The position numbers were made by a program, and so were the translations under genes. This document shows, in pieces, positions 8,202-19,407 of a stretch of 61,861 bases of DNA (its first letter is position 1; every line of letters starts with the position of its first letter). The notes under the pieces were generated by a model. The model was not told the DNA's origin and made no database searches. It worked only from the letters and a program-made list of their open reading frames with translations. The stretch comes from Rubrivivax sp. (GTDB lineage: Bacteria > Pseudomonadota > Gammaproteobacteria > Burkholderiales > Burkholderiaceae_C): contig JAUXRG010000003.1 in assembly GCA_030681795.1 (NCBI GenBank), positions 1 to 61,861 of the forward strand, read 5' to 3'.

Positions 8202-9629
8202 GGCCAGCCACAGGCCGGCGAAGGTGATGGCGCCGTTGAGCAGCAGCAACTCCAGCCCCACCTGCCAGCGCCCGAAGAGCGGGGCCTGGTAGGCATCGAT
8301 GACCCAGCACAGCGCCGGCGCGGCCAACGCCACCCAGGGCACCCAGCCATCGCGCACGCGGCGCCGGGTCAGGATGCCGAAGCCGAACAGGCCCAGCAAA
8401 GGCCCGTAGGTATATGCCGCGATCTTCAGGATGACCCCGATCATGCTCGGATCGTCCAGGGCCTTGAACCCCATCACCAGCGCCATGAAGAGCGCCGCGA
8501 ACGAGAGGTGCACGCGGCGGCGGATGCGCACGCGCCGGGCCTCGCTCCAGTCGGCGCGCCGCTTCATGCCCAGCAGGTCGATGCAAAAGCTCGAGGTGAG
8601 CGCGGTGAGCGCGCCGTCGGCACTCGGGAACAGCGCCGAGATGAGGGCGATGACGAACAGCACCTGCACCGCCACTGGCAAATGGCCCAGCACCACGGCC
8701 GGGAAGATGCGGTCGCCCGCGGCCGTCAGGCCCACCGTGGGGGCGAACAGGTAGAGCAGCCCGCCGAGGTAGAGGAATACGCTGACCACGGCGAGCATCA
8801 CGAAGGCCATCACCACGACGTTCTTCTGCGAGTCGGCCAGGGCCCTCACCGAGAGGCTCTTCTGCATCATCTCCTGGTCCAGGCCGGTCATCGCGATGGC
8901 GATGAACATGCCGGCCACCACCTGCTTGGCGAAGTAGCTGCGCGCGTAGGGGTCGGTGCCGAAGACCGTGGCCAGGCCGCGCTCGTGCATCTGCGCCAGG
9001 CTTTGCGCCACCGAGAGGTCCAGCCGATTCAGCAGGAATACCGTGCAGGTGACCAGGCCCAGCAGCATGCCTGCGGTCTGCAGCGTGTCGGTAAAGACGA
9101 TGGTGCGCACGCCGCCTTCCACCGTATAGAGCAGGATCATCAGCAGGATCACCGCGGCGGTCAGCCAGAAGGGCACGCCGAAGGCGGTGAGGATGGTGTC
9201 CTGCAGCACCTTCACCACGAGGTACAGCCGCGCCGTGGCCCCCAGCGTGCGCGAACCGACGAAGAAGGCCGCTCCGGTGCGGTACGAGCGCGGGCCCAGG
9301 CGCTGCTCGAGGTAGCCGTAGATCGAGCTCAGCTGCAGCCGGAAATACAGCGGCAGCAGCACGAAAGCCACCACCAGATAGCCCAGCACCTGGCCGAGCA
9401 CGATCTGCAGGTAGGTGAACTGCGTGATTCCCACCGCGCCGGGCACGCTGATGAAGGTCACGCCCGACAGCGAGGTGCCGATCATCCCGAAGGCCACCAA
9501 AGCCCAGGGGCTGGCGCGGCTGCCGACGAAGAAGGCCTCGTTGTCGGCGCGGCGCGATGTCCACCAGGCCACGCCCAGCAGCAGCGCGAAGTAGCCGAGC
9601 ACGAAAGAGAGGAGGATGCCGGCGGTCAT
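8184..9629 (-). CDS. Sodium:solute symporter family transporter
   Basis: Inner-membrane secondary transporter of the SSS family, 481 residues with about 13 hydrophobic segments. It begins with a hydrophobic helix (GILLSFVLGYFALLLGVAWW), followed by the conserved SLSGVTFISVPG segment of the Na+-binding region and YLVVAFVLLP. Further family features are YGYLEQRLGPRSY and ISALFPSADGALTALTSSF. The substrate cannot be told; homologues carry amino acids, sugars, acetate or sialic acid. Start chosen at ATG 9629, with ATG 9638 three codons upstream equally possible. The 3' end overlaps cca tail-to-tail by 18 bases. An open antisense frame extends far upstream of it but is not coding. Confidence 0.92.
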   Translation of the reverse strand: MTAGILLSFVLGYFALLLGVAWWTSRRADNEAFFVGSRASPWALVAFGMIGTSLSGVTFISVPGAVGITQFTYLQIVLGQVLGYLVVAFVLLPLYFRLQLSSIYGYLEQRLGPRSYRTGAAFFVGSRTLGATARLYLVVKVLQDTILTAFGVPFWLTAAVILLMILLYTVEGGVRTIVFTDTLQTAGMLLGLVTCTVFLLNRLDLSVAQSLAQMHERGLATVFGTDPYARSYFAKQVVAGMFIAIAMTGLDQEMMQKSLSVRALADSQKNVVVMAFVMLAVVSVFLYLGGLLYLFAPTVGLTAAGDRIFPAVVLGHLPVAVQVLFVIALISALFPSADGALTALTSSFCIDLLGMKRRADWSEARRVRIRRRVHLSFAALFMALVMGFKALDDPSMIGVILKIAAYTYGPLLGLFGFGILTRRRVRDGWVPWVALAAPALCWVIDAYQAPLFGRWQVGLELLLLNGAITFAGLWLASRRGG

Positions 9630-9872
9630 GCGGGCCATTCTCGGGCCTGCCGCCCGGCCGACGACCCCAGCTGCGCGGCACCGAAGCGGGCGGCGCGCTT
9701 CCAGAATCATGCCGCGCCGATGGCACGCCAGCGTGCCGCCGCTACGATTCCGGGATTGAAGGCCTGCCGCAGGGCCGCCGCGGCGCCGGCGATCCGGCCT
9801 CGGGTCGCATCCGTCCCCCAACCGGTCCCAGCGCGCGGGTGAACGCCCTATCGAGCCTCGGAGATCACCGCC

Positions 9873-10916
9873 ATGCTTCTCGCCCCCCTGGCCCGCCACC
9901 TGAGAGCGACGACGATGTTCTCGCCACTGCCCCTGGATCGGCTGCTCGGACTTCTCGAACGCAGCGCGCACAGGCAGGCACGCGTCGGCGAGTGGCTGGA
10001 CGATTCGCCGCAGGGAATCCGCAATCACCTGGTCCTGCTCGAAGGCGTCGTCGAGACCCGGCGCCGCTGGATCGCGCCTGACGGCACGGAGGGCAGCCTC
10101 GCCCGGTGCGTCGGCATCGACGCGGGCGGCCCCGGCTTTGCGCTGATCAGCGCGGCGAGCAGTCAATTGCACGTGTTGGCGAAGACCGACGTGGCGTATC
10201 TCTCCATCGACAGCGACGAGGTCGACGAACTGCTCGGCTGGGGCTCCCTGGGCGCCTTCGTGCTGCCGGAGTCGCACCTGAAGGTCTTCCACCAGTTGCC
10301 GCTGGAGCACGTCGCCAAGGCCATCAATTGCCTGATCGAGCGGCCCGTGGCCGCCGGCGAGACCGTCGTTGGCCAGGGCGAGCCGGGCGACGACTACTAC
10401 GTGATCCTGGAGGGAGAAGCCGAAGTCTGGCAGACCGACGCGCTCACGGGACAGGCGCGCCTGGTCAACCGGCTGGTCGATGGCGACAGCTTCGGAGAGG
10501 AAGCCCTGCTTGCCGAGAGCGCCCGCACGGCAAGCGTCACGATGACGACTCCGGGCCGGCTGCTGCGGCTCGGCAAGGCCGACTTCAACGCCTTGCTCGA
10601 GCCGCCGATGGTCGAGATGGTCGACGCCCAGAGCGCGCGCGAGATGCTTCGTCTCGGTGTCGCCCGTCTGCTCGACTGCCGCCACCCAGCTGAGCAGGCA
10701 CAGGAGCGCATCCCGGGCGCAACGCTGCTGCCGCTGGACGAGATGCGCCACGAGGGCGTCTTCGCGCTCGATTCCGACCAGACTTACATCGTGTATTGCC
10801 GCAATGGCCGGCGCAGCCGTGCCGCAGCCTTCCTGCTTCGCGAGCGCGGCATCCGGGCGCTGGCGCTGACCGGCGGACTGGCCGCTTGGCCCTACGCGCT
10901 GGAGGAAGGCCACTGA
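9873..10916 (+). CDS. Cyclic-nucleotide-binding / rhodanese fusion protein
   Basis: 347-residue three-part protein. Residues about 16-120 resemble a degenerate cNMP-binding fold (NHLVLLEGVVETRR). Residues about 140-242 form a well-conserved cNMP-binding domain, with GQGEPGDDYYVILEG, the phosphate-binding cassette SFGEEALL (G209, E210) and R218 (SARTASV). Residues about 255-345 are a rhodanese domain with LLDCRHPAEQ, the catalytic loop cysteine C309 in VYCRNGRRSRA, and the GGLAAW end. No helix-turn-helix or membrane segment is seen, so it is not a CRP-type regulator. A cNMP-gated sulfur or thiol carrier is plausible but unproven. TACGAT at 9743-9748 could be its -10; GGAG at 9860-9863 precedes ATG 9873. 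Confidence 0.88.
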   Translation: MLLAPLARHLRATTMFSPLPLDRLLGLLERSAHRQARVGEWLDDSPQGIRNHLVLLEGVVETRRRWIAPDGTEGSLARCVGIDAGGPGFALISAASSQLHVLAKTDVAYLSIDSDEVDELLGWGSLGAFVLPESHLKVFHQLPLEHVAKAINCLIERPVAAGETVVGQGEPGDDYYVILEGEAEVWQTDALTGQARLVNRLVDGDSFGEEALLAESARTASVTMTTPGRLLRLGKADFNALLEPPMVEMVDAQSAREMLRLGVARLLDCRHPAEQAQERIPGATLLPLDEMRHEGVFALDSDQTYIVYCRNGRRSRAAAFLLRERGIRALALTGGLAAWPYALEEGH

Positions 10917-10958
10917 GACTCGTTCGACGAGCAAGGGGGTGCGGAGCCGCGCCCTCCC

Positions 10959-11150
10959 CTAGATGACGAGTCCGATCAGCATCGCCAGAAGGCTCAGCAC
11001 GAGCGAACTCGCCAGCGGCACATACCACTCGCGCCCGCCCAGGCGGAAGCTGAAGTCGCCGGGCAGCCGGCCCAGGCCGACCTTGCGCAGCCAGCCCTGC
11101 AGGCCGCTGAAGACCAGGCAGGCGAGCAGGAAGACAAGCAGCCAGCGCAT
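10959..11150 (-). CDS. DUF2905 small membrane protein
   Basis: 63-residue protein with two hydrophobic segments (RWLLVFLLACLVFSGL and PLASSLVLSLLAMLIGLV). Between them is the charged linker GLGRLPGDFSFRLGGREWYV, characteristic of the DUF2905 family. Function unknown. It begins 9 bases after the stop of the methyltransferase gene and is probably its operon partner. The short gap to the convergent cNMP/rhodanese gene contains no clear terminator. Confidence 0.85.
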   Translation of the reverse strand: MRWLLVFLLACLVFSGLQGWLRKVGLGRLPGDFSFRLGGREWYVPLASSLVLSLLAMLIGLVI

Positions 11151-11159
11151 GGTGCGAAT

Positions 11160-12266
11160 CTAGAGCCGGTGCGAGCGATCGCCCGCCGCGAAGCCCATGG
11201 GCTCGAAAGACACGCCGCGCGCCAAGCCGATGACCTTGAAGAGCTCGCCCATCTCGTGCTCGGCCATCAGCTTGTGCGCCGCGGCCACGGCGCGCACATC
11301 GGCACCTGCGAGCAGGTCGAGCAGGCCGCAATTCATGAGAAACCGCGCCTGCGAGGTGTAGCCCAGCACGTCCAGCCCCGCATCCTGAGCGGCCAGCGCG
11401 ATGGCGCTGAAGTTGACATGCGCGGTGATGTCCTTCTCGCCCACATCGGCCAGCGGGTCGGCGTCTGCACGGTGCGCGCGGTGGCACATCAGCGTGCCGC
11501 CGCTGCGCTGCGGGTGGTAGTACTCGGACTCGGGGAAACCGTAGTCGATGAAGAAGGCGGCGCCAAGCGTCAGGCGCTCGGCCAGCGTGCGGACGAAGGC
11601 CTCGGCCTGCGGGTGGATCTCGGTCACCGTGCCCGGCACGAAGCCGGCTTCGACCGGCGGTCGCAGTGCAGTGGCACGGTCGGCCCAGGCCCAGCCCTCG
11701 CCCTGCGCCACCACACCACGCTCACGCCAGGCGGCGCCGTCCCAATGCAGCAGTTGCACGGGCATGGCGTCCAGCACCTCGTTGCCGACCACCACGCCCT
11801 GCATCGTGTCCGGCCACTCGTCCAGCCACTGCACACGCGCGCCAAAAGGTGCCAGCCGTTCGGCCTGCCGCGAGCGCAGGGAGCCCGAAAGATCGACGAT
11901 CGAATAGCGCCGCACGCAACTGCCCAGCACAGCCAGCAGTTGCGCTGCCAGCGCCCCGGAGCCGGCACCGAACTCGAACACCTCGTCGGTCTGCGTGGCC
12001 TGCATCGCCTGAGCCACCTGCCGCGCCAGCGCCTGGCCGAAGAGCGGCGACATCTCGGGCGCGGTGACGAAATCGCTGCCTGACTCGGGCATGGCGCCGA
12101 AGAGCCGACCACCGCGCGCGTAGTAGCCCAGGCCGGGCTCGTACAGCGCCATGGCCATGAAGCGGTCGAAGGGCAACCAGCCGCCGGCCTGATGGATGGC
12201 CGCGAGCAGGCGCGAATGAAGACGCGCCGATAAACTCTCGGCCCCGGCGTGATGCATTCGTGCCAT
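11160..12266 (-). CDS. SAM-dependent methyltransferase, MidA/NDUFAF7 family
   Basis: 368 residues. A class I methyltransferase fold with a clear SAM loop FEFGAGSGALA near residues 97-107. The family-specific start MALYEPGLGYYARGG, DFVTAPEMSPLFGQ, VVGNEVLDAMPV and FFIDYGFPESEYYHPQR are all present. The mitochondrial relative NDUFAF7 dimethylates an arginine of complex I subunit NDUFS2; the bacterial target is unknown. Divergent from folM with 60 bases between starts. Start taken as ATG 12266; the frame stays open upstream, but that part is antisense to folM. Confidence 0.9.
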   Translation of the reverse strand: MARMHHAGAESLSARLHSRLLAAIHQAGGWLPFDRFMAMALYEPGLGYYARGGRLFGAMPESGSDFVTAPEMSPLFGQALARQVAQAMQATQTDEVFEFGAGSGALAAQLLAVLGSCVRRYSIVDLSGSLRSRQAERLAPFGARVQWLDEWPDTMQGVVVGNEVLDAMPVQLLHWDGAAWRERGVVAQGEGWAWADRATALRPPVEAGFVPGTVTEIHPQAEAFVRTLAERLTLGAAFFIDYGFPESEYYHPQRSGGTLMCHRAHRADADPLADVGEKDITAHVNFSAIALAAQDAGLDVLGYTSQARFLMNCGLLDLLAGADVRAVAAAHKLMAEHEMGELFKVIGLARGVSFEPMGFAAGDRSHRL

Positions 12267-12326
12267 TGTAGAAAACGAAATTTCGGAGAAGACTGACTTG
12301 TACTCAAGTTGCGTCGTAGCCCAAGC

Positions 12327-13115
12327 ATGAACTCCAGACCCCTTGTCCTCGTCACCGGCGCCGCACGGCGCATCGGGCGCGAGATCGCGCTCGAGCTGGC
12401 CGTCCACGGCTGGGACCTGGCGGTGCATTGCCACCGCTCGCAGGCCGAAGCCCAGACCACCGCGCGCGCGGCCGGTGCGCGCGGTGCACGCGCCGAGGTC
12501 TTTGCGGCCGACCTCGCCGACCCCGACGCCTGCGAGGCGCTGGTGCCTGCCGTGCTGCTGCGCTGCGGGCGGCTCGACGCGGTGGTCAACAACGCCTCGC
12601 TGTTCGAGAGCGACGATGTGGCCCGCTTCACCGTCGGCCTGATGGAGCGCCACTGGCGCGCCAATACGGCCCCGGCGATCATCCTGGCGCGCGCCCTGCA
12701 CGAACACCTTGCGGCGCGCGGCGCCACCGGCTGCGTCGTCAACCTGCTCGACCAGAAGCTGGCCAACCCCAACCCGGACTACCTGTCCTATACCCTGAGC
12801 AAGGCCGCGCTGGCCGAGGCCACCGTGATGCTGGCGCAGGCGCTGGCGCCGGTGCTGCGGGTGTGCGCCGTGTCGCCCGGCGTGACGCTGCCGTCGGGGA
12901 CCATGACGGCCCGGGAGTTCGCCGCCGCGCATGCCATGACACCGCTGCAACGCTCGTCGACACCGGCAGACATCGCGCGCGCCGTGCGCTTCCTGCTCGA
13001 GTCGCCGGCCATCACCGGCACCACGCTGCTCGTCGACGGCGGCCAGCATCTGCAACCCCAGCCGCGCGACGTGATGTTGCTCGCGCGCCAAGCCCCTCCC
13101 TTGAAGGCGCCCTGA
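12327..13115 (+). CDS. folM: Dihydromonapterin/pteridine reductase (FolM/PTR1-like SDR)
   Basis: NADPH-dependent short-chain dehydrogenase, 262 residues. The arginine-containing TGAARRIG (10-17) replaces the usual TGxxxGIG and is typical of pteridine reductases. The active site has D142 (NLLDQKL), Y155 and K159 (SYTLSK), where the aspartate replaces the common SDR serine, as in PTR1. It overlaps folB by one base (TGATG), supporting a role in folate or pterin reduction. ATG 12327 is preferred; a TTG at 12309 is in frame but lacks support. Confidence 0.87.
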   Translation: MNSRPLVLVTGAARRIGREIALELAVHGWDLAVHCHRSQAEAQTTARAAGARGARAEVFAADLADPDACEALVPAVLLRCGRLDAVVNNASLFESDDVARFTVGLMERHWRANTAPAIILARALHEHLAARGATGCVVNLLDQKLANPNPDYLSYTLSKAALAEATVMLAQALAPVLRVCAVSPGVTLPSGTMTAREFAAAHAMTPLQRSSTPADIARAVRFLLESPAITGTTLLVDGGQHLQPQPRDVMLLARQAPPLKAP

Positions 13116-13516
13116 TGCAAAGCCTGCTCAACCACCCCAGCCTGATGGACTGCCGGCGGGTGTTTCTCAGCAACTACGAGGTCTGGATCAACATCGGCGT
13201 GCACGACTTCGAGAAGAAGGGCGAGCAGCGCGTGCTCATCAACGTCGATCTGTACGTGCCGCTGGCGCTGTCCACGCCCAAGGCCGACAAGCTCGAAGAA
13301 GTGCTGGATTACGACTTCATCCGCCGCTCGGTGGCCGAGCGCGTGTCCAAGGGCCACATCCACCTGCAGGAAACGCTGGCCGACGATGTGCTGGCGCTGA
13401 TGCTGGCCCACCCGCGCGTGCGCGCCGCGCGGGTCTCCACCGCCAAGCCCGACGTCTACCCGGACTGCGCCGCCGTGGGCGTGGAAGTGTTCGGTTTGAG
13501 GCCAGGGCAGGCATGA
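13115..13516 (+). CDS. folB: Dihydroneopterin aldolase
   Basis: Converts dihydroneopterin to hydroxymethyl-dihydropterin and glycolaldehyde in folate synthesis. 133 residues, slightly longer than average. The tunnelling-fold motif [20 protein letters not shown] and the [11 protein letters not shown] region are present. It overlaps folM by one base and ttcA by four (ATGA), so the three genes are translationally coupled. Confidence 0.94.
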   Translation: MQSLLNHPSLMDCRRVFLSNYEVWINIGVHDFEKKGEQRVLINVDLYVPLALSTPKADKLEEVLDYDFIRRSVAERVSKGHIHLQETLADDVLALMLAHPRVRAARVSTAKPDVYPDCAAVGVEVFGLRPGQA

Positions 13517-14463
13517 ACGCGGTGAACGATCTGCCCGCTGCCGCGCCGGCCGAGACCCGCAAGGACCCGCGCAAACTCGCCTTCGAAGCCCAAAAGCTCG
13601 GCAAGCGGCTGCACCGCCAGGTCGGCCAGGCGATCGCCGACTTCAACATGATCGAGGCCGGCGACAAGGTCATGGTGTGCCTGTCGGGCGGCAAGGACAG
13701 CCACGCGCTGCTCGACCTCCTGCTCTCGCTGCGCGAGCGTTCGCCGGCCAGGTTCGACCTCGTGGCCGTCAACCTCGACCAGAAGCAGCCCGGCTTCCCG
13801 GCCCATGTGCTGCCTGAATATCTGGCCCGCCGCGGCGTGCCGCATCGCATCGAGGAACAGGACACCTACTCCATCGTGAAGAAGCTGGTGCCCGAGGGCC
13901 AGACCATGTGCAGCCTGTGCTCGCGGCTGCGCCGCGGCGTGCTGTACCGCGTGGCACGCGAACTCGGCGCCACCAAGATCGCGCTGGGCCACCACCGCGA
14001 CGACATGGTGGTGACGCTGCTGCTGAATATGTTCTTCGGCGGCCGCCTGAAGAGCATGCCGCCCAAGCTCGTCACCGACGACGGGCAGCACATCGTGATC
14101 CGCCCGCTGGCCTACGTGGCCGAGACCGACCTGGAGCGCTGGGCCGAACACCGCCAGTTCCCCATCATCCCGTGCAGCCTGTGCGGTAGCCAGGACAACC
14201 TGCAGCGCGTGCAGGTCAAGAAGATGCTGCGCGAGTGGGAGCGCCAGCACCCTGGGCGCAGCGACAACATGCTCCACGCCATGGCTCACGTGGTCCCGTC
14301 GCACCTGATGGACAGGAACCTCTACCCCTTCGCTGCGCTCCAACCCACGGGTGCGGTCGATGCCGGGGGTGATGTGGCGTTCGACGACGAACCCTGCGCT
14401 GCACCGACCACGGCCGTGCGCCTGCAAATGCATCCCGGCAACACCGGGGATGAGGAGGACTGA
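13513..14463 (+). CDS. ttcA: tRNA 2-thiocytidine(32) synthetase
   Basis: ATP-dependent, iron-sulfur tRNA-thiolating enzyme acting on C32. 316 residues. PP-loop SGGKDS at 58-63. Cluster cysteines C133 and C136 ([12 protein letters not shown]) plus C221/C224 (CSLCGSQ) match the TtcA pattern. [18 protein letters not shown] is also typical. Starts inside the folB stop codon and is followed 3 bases later by the lipoprotein gene. Confidence 0.96.
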   Translation: MNAVNDLPAAAPAETRKDPRKLAFEAQKLGKRLHRQVGQAIADFNMIEAGDKVMVCLSGGKDSHALLDLLLSLRERSPARFDLVAVNLDQKQPGFPAHVLPEYLARRGVPHRIEEQDTYSIVKKLVPEGQTMCSLCSRLRRGVLYRVARELGATKIALGHHRDDMVVTLLLNMFFGGRLKSMPPKLVTDDGQHIVIRPLAYVAETDLERWAEHRQFPIIPCSLCGSQDNLQRVQVKKMLREWERQHPGRSDNMLHAMAHVVPSHLMDRNLYPFAALQPTGAVDAGGDVAFDDEPCAAPTTAVRLQMHPGNTGDEED

Positions 14464-14466
14464 GCG

Positions 14467-15069
14467 ATGAAAACCACTGCAAGCTGGGCCCTGCTGGCCG
14501 CCGCGCTGCTGCTGGGCGGCTGCGCTGCGATGCGCAGCGTTTCCAGCGACGTTTCGAGCTACGGCGAGTGGCCCGCCGAGCGCAAGGCCGGCAGCTATGC
14601 CTTCGAGCGGCTGCCGTCGCAGCAGGCGCGCCCGGCCGAGAGCGATGCGCTGGAAGCCGCCGCCCGCGCTGCGCTCGAAAGCGCCGGCTTCAAGCCGGTC
14701 GAAGCCAACCAGGCCCCCGACGTGCTGGTCCAGGTCGGCGCACGCGAAACCCGTACCGACCTCTCACCCTGGGACGACCCGCTGTGGTGGCAGGGCGGGT
14801 TCGGATACTGGCGCCACGGGCCCTGGCTCTCACCGCGCTGGAGCATGAGCATGAGCATGCGCCACGACTTCCCGCGCTACGAGCGGCAGGTGGCGCTGCT
14901 GCTGCGCGACCGCGCCAGCGGCAAGCCGCTGTTCGAAGCGCACGCCAGCAGCGAGGGCAGCTCGCGGCTGGAAGGCGGCATGCTGGGCGCGATGTTCCAA
15001 GCGGCGATGATGGACTTCCCGCGCCTGGGCATGAACCCGCGGCGCGTGGTGGTGGAGATGCCGAAGTAG
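14467..15069 (+). CDS. DUF4136-type lipoprotein
   Basis: 200-residue predicted lipoprotein. A signal peptide ends in a lipobox (LLLGGC) with lipidated cysteine at about residue 19. The mature part has the DUF4136 pattern: YAFERLP near the start, an Ala-rich helix, DVLVQVGARETR, a tryptophan-rich loop (PWDDPLWWQGGFGYW) and an SMSMSM run. Function unknown. It is probably read through from folM-folB-ttcA, being only 3 bases after ttcA. Confidence 0.83.
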   Translation: MKTTASWALLAAALLLGGCAAMRSVSSDVSSYGEWPAERKAGSYAFERLPSQQARPAESDALEAAARAALESAGFKPVEANQAPDVLVQVGARETRTDLSPWDDPLWWQGGFGYWRHGPWLSPRWSMSMSMRHDFPRYERQVALLLRDRASGKPLFEAHASSEGSSRLEGGMLGAMFQAAMMDFPRLGMNPRRVVVEMPK

Positions 15070-15137
15070 AGCTGCCGAAGTAGGCTGGCTGCACCGGGCC
15101 GGGCCGGATAATCGCGTTTTTGACGCGAGAAATCCGC

Positions 15138-16514
15138 ATGGCACTCAACGTCGTGATCATGGCCGCGGGCAAGGGCACCCGCATGAAGTCGGCGTTGCCC
15201 AAAGTGCTGCACCGCCTGGCCGGCATCAGCCTGCTGCAGCATGTCCTGAATGCCGCAGCCGGCGTGGGTGCCGACCGCACCGTGGTCATCACCGGCCATG
15301 GCGCAGAACAGGTGGAGCAGGCCACGGCGGCCAGTGGCGCGGTCTTCGCGCGCCAGGTGCCGCAGCTGGGCACCGGCCACGCCGTGCAGCAGGCGGTGCC
15401 GCTGCTCGCCGACGCGAACGAGGTCACGCTCGTTTTGTACGGTGACGTGCCCCTGATCCGCGCCGAGACCGCGCGCGCGCTGGTGCAGGCCTGCGCCGGT
15501 CGCGATCTGGCGCTGCTGAGCTTCGAGCCCCAGGACCCGGCCCGCTACGGCCGCATCGTGCGCGACGCCGCGGGCGGCGTGCGCGCCATCGTCGAATACA
15601 AGGACGCCAGCCCCGAGCAGCGCCGCATCGGCGAGGTCTATAGCGGCATCATGGCCGCGCCGACGGCGCAACTCAAACGCTGGGTGGCCGCACTCGGCAA
15701 CGACAACGCGCAGCGCGAGTACTACCTCACCGACGTGGTGGCGATGGCGGTGGCCCAAGGCGTGCCCGTGCTCGCGCAGGTCGTGGCCGACGAGGCCGAG
15801 GTCGCCGGCATCAACGACGCGGCCCAGCTCGCCGAACTCGAGCGCGTCTTCCAGCGCCGCCAGGCCGGCGCATTGATGGAAGCCGGCGTGCGCCTGGCCG
15901 ACCCGGCGCGGCTCGATGTGCGGGGCACGCTCAGCTGCGGCAGCGACGTGGAGATCGACGTCAACTGCATTTTCGAAGGCGAGGTTCACCTCGCCGACGG
16001 CGTACGCATAGGCGCGAACTGCATCATCCGCGACGCGCGCATCGCCACCGGCGCGGTGATCCACCCCTACACGCACATCGAAGGCGCGGTGGTCGGCGCG
16101 GGCGCGCTCATCGGCCCCTTCGCCCGCCTGCGGCCCGGCGCCGAGCTGGGCGAGCAGGTGCACATCGGCAACTTCGTCGAAGTGAAGAACTCGACGCTGG
16201 CCGCCGGCGCCAAGGCCAACCACCTGGCCTACCTGGGCGACGCCACGGTGGGCGAGCGCGTGAACTTCGGGGCTGGCAGCATCACCGCCAACTACGACGG
16301 CGCGAACAAGCACCGCACCGTGATCGGCGCCGACGTGCATGTGGGCAGCAACTGCGTGCTGGTGGCGCCGGTGAAGATCGGCGACGGCGCCACCATCGGC
16401 GGCGGCTCCACGATCAGCAAGAATGCACCCGCGGGCCAGCTCACCGTGGCACGTGCCAGGCAGACCACGGTGCCCGGGTGGACGCGGCCGAAGAAGGCGG
16501 CAAAGAAGATCTGA
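15138..16514 (+). CDS. glmU: Bifunctional UDP-GlcNAc pyrophosphorylase / glucosamine-1-P acetyltransferase
   Basis: Makes UDP-GlcNAc for peptidoglycan and LPS in two steps. 458 residues. The N-terminal uridyltransferase domain has NVVIMAAGKGTRM and LYGDVPLI. The C-terminal left-handed beta-helix acyltransferase has hexapeptide repeats and the NFVEVKNSTL and NFGAGSITANYDG motifs. Start at ATG 15138; an in-frame TTG at 15120 is less likely. GATAAT at 15107-15112 may be its -10. Convergent with the GGDEF/EAL gene; a hairpin lies between them. Confidence 0.97.
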   Translation: MALNVVIMAAGKGTRMKSALPKVLHRLAGISLLQHVLNAAAGVGADRTVVITGHGAEQVEQATAASGAVFARQVPQLGTGHAVQQAVPLLADANEVTLVLYGDVPLIRAETARALVQACAGRDLALLSFEPQDPARYGRIVRDAAGGVRAIVEYKDASPEQRRIGEVYSGIMAAPTAQLKRWVAALGNDNAQREYYLTDVVAMAVAQGVPVLAQVVADEAEVAGINDAAQLAELERVFQRRQAGALMEAGVRLADPARLDVRGTLSCGSDVEIDVNCIFEGEVHLADGVRIGANCIIRDARIATGAVIHPYTHIEGAVVGAGALIGPFARLRPGAELGEQVHIGNFVEVKNSTLAAGAKANHLAYLGDATVGERVNFGAGSITANYDGANKHRTVIGADVHVGSNCVLVAPVKIGDGATIGGGSTISKNAPAGQLTVARARQTTVPGWTRPKKAAKKI

Positions 16515-16520
16515 ACGCCG

Positions 16521-16538
16521 CCGGCGCCCACGCGCCGG
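16521..16538. terminator. GC-rich hairpin between convergent genes
   Basis: CCGGCGC (16521-16527) pairs with GCGCCGG (16532-16538) across a 4-base loop, midway between the stops of glmU and the GGDEF/EAL gene. There is no U-run, so its role in ending transcription is only likely by position. Confidence 0.4.
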
Positions 16539-16555
16539 GGACCGCTGGGGTCGCG

Positions 16556-18624
<2,069 letters not shown>

Positions 18625-18628
<4 letters not shown>

Positions 18629-19407
18629 GGGGGCCCCTGTGCCACTGCGTCGTCTTCAGCCACTTGTGCGGCCAGGCACAGGTCGTCCCATGAACGGGCC
18701 TTGTCCCGCGGGTTGCGCAGCAGATAGGCCGGGTGGTAGGTCACCACCAGGGGCACGCCCTGGTAGCGGTGCACCCGGCCGCGCAGCTTGCCCACGGCTT
18801 CGTCGCTGCGCAGCAGCGCCTGGATGGCGAACCGCCCCATGGCCAGGATCAGGCGTGGCCGCAGCAGCTCGATCTGGCGCACCAGGAAGGGCTCGCACAG
18901 AGCCATCTCCTGGGGGCTGGGGTTTCGGTTGCGCGGCGGGCGGCACTTCAGCGTGTTGGCGATATACACGCGTTGCGCCGGCGGCTCGGGGCCCTCCACC
19001 CTGCGCGTGAGCTGCAGCGCCGCGAGCATGCGGTCGAGCAACTGGCCGGCGGCGCCGACAAAGGGCTCGCCCTGCAGGTCTTCGCTTTCGCCCGGGGCTT
19101 CGCCGACCACCATCCACTGCGCCTGCGGATGGCCGACGCCGAAGACGGTCTGCGTGCGGTTCTCGCACAGCCCGCAGGCACGGCACTCGGCCACCGCCTC
19201 GCGCAACGCCGGCCAGTCCAGGCCGGCGATGTCGGTGCGGGCCGCGAGCCGCGGCGGCACCACCGCCGGCGCGGGCGGGCTCGCCGGTGGCAGCGGCACG
19301 GCCGCGACGGCTTCGACCCGCGATGCGGCCCCGGGTGAAGCCGCAGGGGACCAGACGCGCAGCCCCATCTCGCGCAGCATGCCCTGTTGGCGTTCACTCC
19401 AAGCCAT
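18625..19407 (-). CDS. Family 4 uracil-DNA glycosylase (iron-sulfur)
   Basis: Removes uracil from DNA in base-excision repair. 260 residues. The four [4Fe-4S] cysteines are C75 and C78 (CRACGLC), C155 (TLKCRPPRN) and C171 (MALCEPF). Motif A is [17 protein letters not shown]; the late motif HPAYLLRN carries the catalytic-pocket histidine. The N-terminal 55 residues form a Pro/Ala-rich extension. It overlaps rimI by 14 bases and the GGDEF/EAL gene by 4. Confidence 0.93.

Noticed and set aside
8184..10934. A 916-codon open frame on the minus strand through the symporter and beyond
   Set aside because: Only the first 481 codons counted back from the stop (from ATG 9629) match a protein family. 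The rest is antisense to the cNMP/rhodanese gene and is the usual high-GC spurious frame.
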